The translations under genes and the position numbers were made by a program. Shown here one piece after another: positions 24,322 through 31,906 of a stretch of 41,703 bases of DNA. The stretch's first letter is position 1; each line of letters starts with the position of its first letter. The DNA is from DASWIG01 sp965371445 (lineage in GTDB: Bacteria > Acidobacteriota > Thermoanaerobaculia > Multivoradales > J023): contig CBDUYN010000083.1 of NCBI GenBank assembly GCA_965371445.1, positions 1-41,703 of the forward strand, written 5' to 3'. The notes beneath the pieces are model-generated. The model saw only the letters and a program-made list of their open reading frames with translations, was not told the origin of the DNA and did no database searches.

Positions 24322-25509
24322 ATGCGGTGGCTCACCCAGGTTGTGGCTGTCTCTCTCTTCAACTTGAGAAACCTCCCGGCGCGGCTGGGACCGGCGCTGG
24401 CCACGGTCTTCGGGGTGACCGGGGTGGTGCTGGTGTTTGTCGGGGTGCTCTCGATCGGCGTCGGGTTCGAGCGGACGATGACCTCGACCGGCGATCCCGA
24501 GAACGTCCTCGTCCTGCGCGGTGGGGCCAACGACGAGATGTCGAGCGGCCTGACCCTGGAGATGACCAAGCTCGTCGCCGACACGTCCGGCGTGGCGCGC
24601 GGCGAGGCGGGCCCGCTGGCCTCGGCGGAGCTCTACGTGATCGTCGACCTGCCGAAACGCGGTCTCAAGACGCCGGCCAACGTCCCCTTGCGCGGGGTTT
24701 CCCCCGCCGCTTTCGAGGTGCGCCGCGAGCTGAGGATCGTCGACGGACGGAATTTCGAGACGGGCAAGAACGAGATCATCGTCGGCGCGGCGGCGCTGGC
24801 CCAGTTCGAGGGCCTGGAGCTCGGTGCCGAACAACGCTGGGGCGAGAACGTCTGGAAGGTGGTCGGCATTTTCTCCACCGGCGGCACGGTCGAGGACTCG
24901 GAGATCTGGGCCGACGCCATCGTCGTCCAGCAGGCCTACAACCGGGGAAGCACCTTTCAGTCGATCCATCTGCGTCTCGAAGAGGCTTCCTACTTCGAGA
25001 GGTTTGCCGAGGCCCTGACCTCGGACCCGCGGCTTGCGGTCTCGGCAAAACGGGAGACGGAGTACTGGACGGCGCAGTCGACCGGCCTGACGGGGCTCGT
25101 GCGCATCCTGGGCGGCGTGATCGGCGCCCTGATGGGCTGCGGAGCGGTCTTCGCCGCCTTGAACACGATGTACACGGCCGTCTCGGCGCGGACGCGGGAG
25201 ATCGCGACGCTGCGGGCGCTCGGCTTCGGGGCCGCGCCGGTGGTGATCTCGGTGCTCGTCGAGGCGGTGTTTCTGGCCGCTGTCGGCGGCGCCCTCGGCG
25301 CTCTGCTCTCCCACCAGCTCTTCAACGGTGTGCAGACATCGACGATCAACTGGCAGACTTTCAGCCAGGTGGCCTTCGCCTTCGAGGTGACGCCGGCACT
25401 CATGGCCGGGGGCTTCGTCTACGCCCTGGTCATGGGCTTCGTGGGCGGTTTCTTTCCGGCGGTACGCGCCGCACGGTTGCCGGTCGCGATGGCGCTGCGC
25501 GAGCCCTAG
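24322..25509 (+). CDS. FtsX/MacB-type ABC permease, second subunit
   Basis: 395 residues, starting 1 bp after the preceding stop. Same architecture as its neighbour: N-terminal helix (about 20-45; GPALATVFGVTGVVLVFVG), periplasmic domain with the KNEIIVGAAALAQFEGLELG segment (about 60-265), and three C-terminal helices with ARTREIATLRALGFGAAPVV. The tail ends in the usual PAVRAARLPVAMALREP. Two distinct permeases with one ATPase imply a heterodimeric transporter. Its stop is 1 bp from the stop of the convergent phosphatase gene. Confidence 0.88.
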   Translation: MRWLTQVVAVSLFNLRNLPARLGPALATVFGVTGVVLVFVGVLSIGVGFERTMTSTGDPENVLVLRGGANDEMSSGLTLEMTKLVADTSGVARGEAGPLASAELYVIVDLPKRGLKTPANVPLRGVSPAAFEVRRELRIVDGRNFETGKNEIIVGAAALAQFEGLELGAEQRWGENVWKVVGIFSTGGTVEDSEIWADAIVVQQAYNRGSTFQSIHLRLEEASYFERFAEALTSDPRLAVSAKRETEYWTAQSTGLTGLVRILGGVIGALMGCGAVFAALNTMYTAVSARTREIATLRALGFGAAPVVISVLVEAVFLAAVGGALGALLSHQLFNGVQTSTINWQTFSQVAFAFEVTPALMAGGFVYALVMGFVGGFFPAVRAARLPVAMALREP

Positions 25510-25510
25510 C

Positions 25511-26308
25511 TCAAAGACCCTCCTGGGTCTCCTCGTCCGAGTCGACGGCCTCCTCGATCTTGAGCAGCACGACGGTGACGTTGTCAAAGCCGCCGCGGGC
25601 GTTGGCGTCGTTGACCATGCGCTTGCAGATGTCTTGCAAGGGGGTGCCGCCGACCAGACGCTCGTGGATCTCCTGGTCGGCGAGCATGGTGGTGAGGCCG
25701 TCGGAGCAGAGGAGGAAGAGGTCGCCGGGGCGGGCGAGGGTCTCGGTAACGTCGACTATGACCTCGCTGTCGCCGCCGAGCGCCCGGGTGACGACGTTCT
25801 TGAGCGGGTGCGACTTGGCCTGCTCCTCGGAGAGATAGCCCGCGACGACCTGCTCGTTAACCCAGGTGTGGTCCTGGGTCAAAAGCTCCAGGTGTCCGTC
25901 GCGGAGCCGGTAGCCGCGGCTGTCGCCGACGTGGGCGACGGCCAGCACCTGGTCCTCTAGCATGGCGCCGACGATCGTGGTGCCCATGCCCAGCAGCGTC
26001 CCGTCCTCGCGGATGGAGGTCAGGACCTGGTCGTGGGCAACCTGGATGGAGCGTTTCAGGCGGTTGGAGTGCTGGAGGAGGCTCGCGTCGTAGCCGACGG
26101 GGAGCGTGCCGTCGCGGTCGACACTTTGGGCGATGAACTCGCGGATCGAGTCGACGGCCACCCGCGAGGCCACCTCGCCGTGGTTGTGCCCCCCCATGCC
26201 GTCGGCGACGATGTAGACCCGGTGGCGGTCGTCGGTCTCGAAGCAGTCCTCGTTGTGGGTACGCAGTAGCCCCACGTCGGTGATGCCGTAGGATTGGATC
26301 GAGAGCAT
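25511..26308 (-). CDS. PP2C-family protein serine/threonine phosphatase
   Basis: 265 residues, cytoplasmic. Metal-binding motifs are intact: RTHNED (E20/D21), VADGMGGHNHGE (D36), AHVGDSRGYRL, CSDGLTTML and FDNVTVVLL at the end. It removes phosphate from Ser/Thr residues, countering Hanks-type kinases. No active kinase gene adjoins it; the nearest kinase-like gene (31907) is degenerate. It is the last gene of a five-gene minus-strand operon, adjoining the J-domain gene without a gap. The tail is acidic (DSDEETQEGL). Confidence 0.92.
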   Translation of the reverse strand: MLSIQSYGITDVGLLRTHNEDCFETDDRHRVYIVADGMGGHNHGEVASRVAVDSIREFIAQSVDRDGTLPVGYDASLLQHSNRLKRSIQVAHDQVLTSIREDGTLLGMGTTIVGAMLEDQVLAVAHVGDSRGYRLRDGHLELLTQDHTWVNEQVVAGYLSEEQAKSHPLKNVVTRALGGDSEVIVDVTETLARPGDLFLLCSDGLTTMLADQEIHERLVGGTPLQDICKRMVNDANARGGFDNVTVVLLKIEEAVDSDEETQEGL

Positions 26309-26962
26309 TTACCAGATCTTCCCAAAGAGGCCGCCGCCGGCCTTCGATTCCACGTTCCTGCGTGGCGGACCGAGCTTCGCCTCCAGGGCCTTGCGCGTCG
26401 CGGCGTCGGACCCCCCGAGCAGGATGAGCTGATTGTAATACTCTTTGGCCTTCTGAGTCACCCCGGCCTTCAAACAGATGCGGGCCGCAAGCTTCACGTA
26501 GGGCTGGTGCTTGGGCCGGATCGAGATGGCCTGCTCGACGGCCTCCTCGGCTTTCTTGAGCCAGCGCTCCTCCTGGAAGCAGGTCAGGGCGAGGTGGTGC
26601 CAGGTCTGGGCGTTTTTGGGCTCGGCCTGGGTGGCGCGGTCGAAATTGTCGGCCGCCTCGATGTAGTTGCCCGCCTTGTAGGCCCGCACGCCGCGGTTGA
26701 TGTGGAGCTTGGCCAGCTGCTTCGGGTCCGTCGAGGAGCCGATGGGCGTGTCGAGCTCGACGTCGTGCTGGAGGCGCCGCTTCGGTTCGCGGAGCACGTT
26801 GAAGGCCTCGGTGATTTCCTGGAACTCCTCCTCGGCCTTGCGCCTCGCCTCCCCCTCGAAGCGGTCCGGATGACGGGCCCGGGCGAGCTCGCGGAAGCGC
26901 GCCGCGACCTGGTTCTGGCTCACGTTGCGGTCGAGGGAGAGCACCTGGTAGAAGTTCTTCAT
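26309..26962 (-). CDS. J-domain protein with TPR repeats
   Basis: 217 residues. An N-terminal J domain (about 1-68) carries the essential H31-P-D33 motif, so it should stimulate DnaK ATPase. TPR-like helices follow (about 85-190; INRGVRAYKAGNYIEAADNF, AQTWHHLALTCFQEERW). The tail is Gly/Lys-rich (ESKAGGGLFGKIW). It resembles J-TPR co-chaperones that deliver particular clients rather than general DnaJ, since Gly/Phe and zinc-finger regions are absent. Operon context with RodZ-like and HEAT-like proteins may point to envelope or cell-shape clients; that is inference. Confidence 0.85.
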   Translation of the reverse strand: MKNFYQVLSLDRNVSQNQVAARFRELARARHPDRFEGEARRKAEEEFQEITEAFNVLREPKRRLQHDVELDTPIGSSTDPKQLAKLHINRGVRAYKAGNYIEAADNFDRATQAEPKNAQTWHHLALTCFQEERWLKKAEEAVEQAISIRPKHQPYVKLAARICLKAGVTQKAKEYYNQLILLGGSDAATRKALEAKLGPPRRNVESKAGGGLFGKIW

Positions 26963-26992
26963 GGTCGTCGAAGTGACGGACGCGACGGCGTC

Positions 26993-28021
26993 CTACTGCT
27001 TCCGGGCATTGTAGAGCCTCAGGGAGAGCTGGCGCACGGCGTCGGAGACGTTCTTGTCGCGGGCCAAATCCCGCAAGTCGCGCACGGTCATCCGCGGGAC
27101 GAGCTTGACGGCGATCGAGGTATAGGTCTTGGGGTTCTTGACGAGCGCCTTGACGATGGCGTACTTGCGGATCCACTCGCGGCGCTTGGCGATCTCGGCC
27201 AGCACCTCCTCGCAGACGGAGCGGTTGGCGGCGATCCCCTCGACCTCGTTGTCGGGCAGGGGATTGCCGTTGATGATCATGAGGGCCACCTGCGAGTTCT
27301 TGTCGCGGACCAGGATGGAGCGGATCTGCTTGGGGGCGCCGCGGGCGATCTTGATGCGCAGCGGCACGGGGAGCGCGCGGATTTGGACGTCGGTCAGGCT
27401 GTCGAGGTCGAGCTCGCCGCCGTCGGTTTTCTTGGCTTCCCTTCCGGTGACCTCCTCGGCCGCCTCGACGAGCTCCTCCTCGGTCGCCGCGTCGGCCTCG
27501 GCCTGAATTTCCGCGGCCGACTTGGGCGGAACCTTCTCGCTGGGCAGGAGGTGCTCGCGGTACTCCCAGATCCGCCGCTTGGCATAGTTGGTCAGCTCGG
27601 GGTTTTTCTCGAGGGCGACGAGGATCTCCGGCTCGTCGACAATGGCGTCCTGGCGCAGCACCAGGGTCTCCTGGAGCTCCGCCGGGACGGTCGCGGCGAG
27701 TCCCACGAGGACGTGGCGCGGTACGTCCCGGCGGCGCAAGATCGCCCCCAGCACCGTCGGATGCCGGTGGTTCCTGGCGAAGTAGGCGAGCTCGCTCTCG
27801 CCGGCATGCTCGGTGAGGAAATCAGCCGCGAACCGGGGCTCGAGGGCTTGGATCGCCTGCGCGGCAATACCCGAGACCTCGGGGTCGGGGCTGCGGGTCA
27901 AGCCGACCTGAACGGGGATCAGGTCCTCGGGCGGGAGCGGCACCAGGCCCTGGGCGGCCAACACCTGAAGCTGCCGGTTCTGCCCCGAGAGGATCTGGTC
28001 GAGGAGGTTGGTCTGGGACAT
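26993..28021 (-). CDS. Acidic helical-repeat (HEAT-like) protein of unknown function
   Basis: 342 residues, no signal or membrane segment. Not assignable to a named family. The first ~150 residues look like tandem helical pairs with recurrent NP/HP turns (RSPDPEVSGIAAQAI, NHRHPTVLGAILRR, KNPELTNYAKRRIWEY). A charged Glu/Ala-rich linker follows (about 160-195), then a second helical part (about 200-335; KIARGAPKQIRSILVRDKN, VKNPKTYTSIAVKLVPRM). It shares the HEAT-like style with the protein at 28888, two genes upstream, suggesting related scaffold roles. It is 9 bp from the RodZ-like gene. Confidence 0.72.
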   Translation of the reverse strand: MSQTNLLDQILSGQNRQLQVLAAQGLVPLPPEDLIPVQVGLTRSPDPEVSGIAAQAIQALEPRFAADFLTEHAGESELAYFARNHRHPTVLGAILRRRDVPRHVLVGLAATVPAELQETLVLRQDAIVDEPEILVALEKNPELTNYAKRRIWEYREHLLPSEKVPPKSAAEIQAEADAATEEELVEAAEEVTGREAKKTDGGELDLDSLTDVQIRALPVPLRIKIARGAPKQIRSILVRDKNSQVALMIINGNPLPDNEVEGIAANRSVCEEVLAEIAKRREWIRKYAIVKALVKNPKTYTSIAVKLVPRMTVRDLRDLARDKNVSDAVRQLSLRLYNARKQ

Positions 28022-28030
28022 CTCGCGCCT

Positions 28031-28861
28031 CTAGTCGTCGTCTTCGGCCAGAGCCTCGGCCACGGCCAGATCGATCGTCAGCTCGCGGACTGCCGGGCCC
28101 GTTTCAATAGTATACGGCGTCCCGTTGACTTCGAGGTCCACCATCGTGACATCTCCGACCTTCAATTTCACCAGGTCCTGGGCCGCGAAGCGCATGGACT
28201 CGCCCTGGACTCCCATCTCGCCCGGCACCCGGAGCTCGCCGTCGACACTCGCCTCGACCCAGCAGTCGCCGTGAAAGTCGAGCGTCACGACGAGCGGCGC
28301 TTTCTGCGGCAAGGCAGGCACCGCCGATCCGGGGGCTCCCGGCGGCTCCGGGGCGACGGGCACGAGGGCCTCGCCCGGCGGCTCTTCGACCGCCGGAACC
28401 GCCCCCCCGAGACCGTCCGCCTCCTCGCCGGCGTCGCGGCTCAAGAGCGTCAGAGCCCAGGCGACGGCCACCAGGACGATCGCCAGGGCAAGGGCTGCCA
28501 TCACGAAGGGGAAGGGCTTCGTCCGGACCGGCGGCGGCTCGGATTCGGTCTCCTCTTCGTCGTCCCGGCTCGCGGCGAGGAAGAAGTTCACCGCCTCTTC
28601 GGGATCGAGGCCCACGTAGCGGGCATATTGGCGCAGGAAGCCTTTGGCAAAAACCGGCGCCGGCAAGAGCTCGAACCGTTCGTCTTCGAGAGCCTGGAGA
28701 TAGCGCAGGCTGATCTTGGAGGTGTCGGCGATCTCGCGCAGGCTGATGTCGCGCATCTCCCGCTCGCGCCGCAGCCAGGCGCCAAAAGACTCCCGTTCGT
28801 CCTCGGTCGAGGCCTGGGCCTGCGGATCCGCGTCGTTCGGCGGCGAGAGGTTTTTCGTCAT
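28031..28861 (-). CDS. RodZ-like HTH / membrane / DUF4115 protein
   Basis: 276 residues. Cytoplasmic HTH of the RodZ type (about 25-90; FGAWLRREREMRDISLREIA, ISLRYLQALEDERFELLPAP, FAKGFLRQYARYVGLD). One membrane helix (about 118-141) is followed by a Pro/Ala/Glu-rich periplasmic linker (about 145-190) and a beta-rich C-terminal DUF4115-like domain (LVVTLDFHGDCWVEASVDGE onward). RodZ couples MreB filaments to the elongation machinery; MreB is not in this window. The C-terminus ends in acidic residues. Lies between two HEAT-like genes in the same operon. Confidence 0.85.
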   Translation of the reverse strand: MTKNLSPPNDADPQAQASTEDERESFGAWLRREREMRDISLREIADTSKISLRYLQALEDERFELLPAPVFAKGFLRQYARYVGLDPEEAVNFFLAASRDDEEETESEPPPVRTKPFPFVMAALALAIVLVAVAWALTLLSRDAGEEADGLGGAVPAVEEPPGEALVPVAPEPPGAPGSAVPALPQKAPLVVTLDFHGDCWVEASVDGELRVPGEMGVQGESMRFAAQDLVKLKVGDVTMVDLEVNGTPYTIETGPAVRELTIDLAVAEALAEDDD

Positions 28862-28887
28862 CCGGGCAGCTCCGTCGAGACGTAAGG

Positions 28888-29664
28888 TTATTCCAAGCTC
28901 GCCCTGGGGTCAATCGCTACCGAGGGCCGGGACCGGCGTGTCTCCAGAAGGTCCTGGGCGCGATGGCGCACGACCGAGGAATGGGCCTCGTCGCCAGCGA
29001 CGGACTCCAACTCTTTCAAGGCGAGCTTGGGCAGGATGGCGAGGATCACCCGAAAGGGCGAAGCCGTGTTTCTGGCCAGCGCTACGCGGATCTCGTAGCG
29101 CGAGCCCCAGCGCGGATCTCGCGCCACAAGCTCCAGGATGCGAGGCGAATCGCTCTGCCCGGCGAGCCGCACCAGGACCTGCTCGGTGAGCCGGGAGCTC
29201 TCCAAGAGGGCCCGGATCACCCGGACGTTGCCCTCTTGGCTGAGGTGGGAAAGCACCGCCGGCGTGGCGCGGCGCGCCAGGCTGATCTTCTCTCCGACGG
29301 CCAGGCGTCCGAGCCGCTGGACGAGGTATTTCTCGGCCACTCGGCGAACCGCCGGACGGATTCGTACGTCGAGCGAGACCTCCGACAGGTCGCGCCAGAA
29401 AAGGCCCGAGACGAGCCGCAGGGCCACTGGCTCGGGAGTCCGGTGATGGCGGGCCAGGGCTCGGCGGACCTCGTAGACCGCGAGCAGGTGCCGCGCCACC
29501 GCGAGCTCCTCGATGACCTCCCCCGTCGCATAGGGGTTCGCCAGCAGCTGGCGAACCTCCTTCAGGGTGAAGTGCCGGACGTGGTCGCTCACCAGGGCCA
29601 TGAGCTCCGAGGTCGAGGCGGTGCGGAGGCGCCGGGCGAGCCCGGGAGGCGGTATCTTCATCAC
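28888..29664 (-). CDS. HEAT-like repeat protein, first gene of the minus operon
   Basis: 258 residues, basic, soluble; start at either of two adjacent ATGs. It is built from repeated helical pairs with recurrent NP, SP and DPRW turns (LLANPYATGEVIEELAVARH, DSPRILELVARDPRWGSRYE, NTASPFRVILAILPKLALKE). This resembles DUF2336/HEAT-like scaffold proteins. No catalytic motif is visible. It is transcribed divergently from the greA-like gene, with 69 bp between the starts. Together with the protein at 26993 it brackets the RodZ-like gene, which may indicate a shared scaffold; unproven. Confidence 0.7.
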   Translation of the reverse strand: MMKIPPPGLARRLRTASTSELMALVSDHVRHFTLKEVRQLLANPYATGEVIEELAVARHLLAVYEVRRALARHHRTPEPVALRLVSGLFWRDLSEVSLDVRIRPAVRRVAEKYLVQRLGRLAVGEKISLARRATPAVLSHLSQEGNVRVIRALLESSRLTEQVLVRLAGQSDSPRILELVARDPRWGSRYEIRVALARNTASPFRVILAILPKLALKELESVAGDEAHSSVVRHRAQDLLETRRSRPSVAIDPRASLE

Positions 29665-29733
29665 TCCCTAACTCTAAGAGATCTTGAGGTCCCCTCTGGG
29701 GTGGAAGCCAGGATTCTGATAGCTTCGCCCTCC

Positions 29734-31818
29734 ATGAGCGTGCCGCAGGAGATCCAAGCCCTTCTGGACAAGAACGAATTCGACGCCGTCGAGGACGCCT
29801 GGCTGGCCCGGCTCGCCGAGAATCCCGGCGACAGCGCCTACTTCGGCACCGTCGGCCGTGCGCTGGGGCGCGCCGGCGAGGAGGAACGCGCCCGATTCCT
29901 CCTCGAGATGGTCGACGAAGAGCACGCCGGATCCGGCGCCTGGGAAAAGCGCCTGGAGCTCCTGCGCCTCGCCGGCACCCTCTACCGGGCGAGCGACGAG
30001 CTTCACCCGGCGATCCTCACCACCCTGGACGAGATCCACGCCGGCTCGCCTAGCTACCAGCAGATGGCGGAGAAAGTGGGGCTCCATCGGGCTATCGACG
30101 ACATCCCCAAGACCTGGAAAAAGGTCGACAGGCTCAAGTCGCTGCTCGCCTTTGACATCGGCTCGATCGTCTATCTGGAGGGCAAGGGAGCGGGACGGGT
30201 GGCGGAGGTCAACATGGCCCTGGAGAGCTTCAAGGTCGAGCTCGAGCAGCACGGCGAGCTACGGGTCGGCTTCGGCGGTGCCGCGAAGCTCCTCCAGCCC
30301 TTACCGGTTGGGCACATCCTGCGCCGCAGGCTCGAAGAACGCGACGAGCTCGTCCGGCTGCGCGACAGCGAGGCGGCCGAGCTGCTGCGCGTCGTGCTGA
30401 CGAGCTACGAGAAGCCGAGGAGCGGCGCCGAGATCCGCCGCGACCTCGCCGGCATCGTCGACGAGGGAGGGTGGAGCAGCTGGTGGTCGGCGGTGCGCAA
30501 GCACCCGCAGGTCCTGACCGCCCCCGGCAAACGGCACGCCTACTCCTGGGCTGCCTCTCAGGACCATGCCCAGGACGCCGTCTGGGAAGCTTTCGAGGCC
30601 GCCGAGCCCCGCAAGAGAATCGACCTCCTGCGCCAGAACGCGGGCCGCGACGAAAAGCTGAAGGGACGGATGGCGGAGGCTTTGGCCGCGACCGCCGCCG
30701 CCGCCGCGGCAGGCGACCCGGGGCTCGCCTGCGAGATCTACTTCGGCCTGGAGCGCTACGCCACCTCTCCCGGTCAGGTCCCCTGGTCGCCGTCGGCGCT
30801 GCTCGCCCAGGTGAGCGACAAGGAGGCGGGGGCTCTCGCCGCCGGCATCAAGGACCGCGTCCAGCGTGAGCGCATCTATCAGCTGGCCCGGGAGAAGCGC
30901 CGCGGCTATCCCCAACTCGCTGTCCAGCTCCTGTGGCAGGAGGAGGAGGCGCGCGCCCTCGACCGCCTGGCCGCGAGCCTCGAAGAGGACGCGCCGGAGC
31001 TTCTGGGAAGCTACCTCGACCAGCTCCTGAGCCAGCCGAAAAAGAACCCTGCCGCCTTCACCTGGCTCGCCGAACGAGCCGCCGACCGCCCGGAGTGGCT
31101 GCGCCGAAACCCCCCGCGGCTGCTGAAACAGATCCTCTGGGCGCTCGGCAGCGCCGAGTCTTTCGCCGCGATGAAAAGCCGCCTCCAGCCGCTCATGGAG
31201 TCGGGCGGCACCTTGCCGCGCCTCCTCTCCCACATGAGCGAGGAGCAGGCGGTCCAGGCCGCCGAGACCCTGCGCAAGACCGCGGCGCTCGTCGACCACC
31301 AGCGCAAGCCGCTCCTAAACGCCCTCTACCTCCGGTTCCCGAGCTTGCGCGAGGAGGAGGCACCGCTCTATGCGACGGCCGAGTCGATCGCGAGGAAGCG
31401 CCAAGAGCTCCGCCAGATCGCCGAGGAGGAGATCCCGGCCAACCGCCGGGCAATCGAGACGGCGCGCGAGATGGGCGACCTGCGCGAGAACTTCGAGTAC
31501 AAGAGCGCCCGCGACCGGCACGAATTCCTCTCGGCACGGGCCACGACCCTCGACCAGGACCTGCGCCGGGTCCGCCCGATCGACCCCTCGGGCGTCACGG
31601 GCAACGAGATCGTCATCGGCAGCCGGGTCCGCTTCGAGAGTCCGCGGGGAGGAAGCCGTGCTCTCACCATTCTCGGTCCCTGGGACTCCAAGCCGGAGGA
31701 GGACATCCTCTCGAACGAATCGGACCTCGCCAAAGCACTGCTGGGCACCGCCCTGGGCAAGGAGGTCGAGATCGGCGGCGAAACCTACCGGGTCGCGGCG
31801 ATCGAGCCGGCGCTGTAG
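29734..31818 (+). CDS. greA: Long-form transcription elongation factor GreA
   Basis: 694 residues from the ATG at 29734; upstream open frame is a shadow. The C-terminal ~150 residues are a complete Gre factor: coiled-coil tip with D582 and E585 in REMGDLRENFEYKSARDR, then the FKBP-like domain (NEIVIGSRVRFESP to VEIGGETYRVAAIEP). Gre factors enter the polymerase secondary channel and trigger cleavage of backtracked RNA. The ~545-residue N-terminal extension is unusual: a helical part, a small beta module near 145-195 (FDIGSIVYLEGKGAGRVAEV), then long helices. Long GreA proteins are known from chlamydiae and spirochaetes, with a comparable module. What the extension binds is unknown. Confidence 0.82.
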   Translation: MSVPQEIQALLDKNEFDAVEDAWLARLAENPGDSAYFGTVGRALGRAGEEERARFLLEMVDEEHAGSGAWEKRLELLRLAGTLYRASDELHPAILTTLDEIHAGSPSYQQMAEKVGLHRAIDDIPKTWKKVDRLKSLLAFDIGSIVYLEGKGAGRVAEVNMALESFKVELEQHGELRVGFGGAAKLLQPLPVGHILRRRLEERDELVRLRDSEAAELLRVVLTSYEKPRSGAEIRRDLAGIVDEGGWSSWWSAVRKHPQVLTAPGKRHAYSWAASQDHAQDAVWEAFEAAEPRKRIDLLRQNAGRDEKLKGRMAEALAATAAAAAAGDPGLACEIYFGLERYATSPGQVPWSPSALLAQVSDKEAGALAAGIKDRVQRERIYQLAREKRRGYPQLAVQLLWQEEEARALDRLAASLEEDAPELLGSYLDQLLSQPKKNPAAFTWLAERAADRPEWLRRNPPRLLKQILWALGSAESFAAMKSRLQPLMESGGTLPRLLSHMSEEQAVQAAETLRKTAALVDHQRKPLLNALYLRFPSLREEEAPLYATAESIARKRQELRQIAEEEIPANRRAIETAREMGDLRENFEYKSARDRHEFLSARATTLDQDLRRVRPIDPSGVTGNEIVIGSRVRFESPRGGSRALTILGPWDSKPEEDILSNESDLAKALLGTALGKEVEIGGETYRVAAIEPAL

Positions 31819-31827
31819 GGGTGTCCA

Positions 31828-31856
31828 TTGACAGAGATCTCGGTCCACGTTTTACT
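31828..31856 (+). promoter_or_regulatory. Sigma-70-type promoter for the pseudokinase-TonB gene
   Basis: TTGACA (31828-31833, perfect -35) and TTTACT (31851-31856) are separated by 17 bp, about 50 bp upstream of the ATG at 31907 and just after the greA stop. This is the best consensus promoter I see in the window. Confidence 0.55.
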
Positions 31857-31906
31857 TGAGCTACGAACCCGTGGCCCTGGCCGCCGTTCGACGCCGGAGG
31901 CTCCCC

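Noticed and set aside
26294..28885. 863-codon plus-strand frame opposite the minus operon
   Set aside because: All five minus-strand proteins have recognisable folds or motifs; the antisense frame has none and arises from codon bias.
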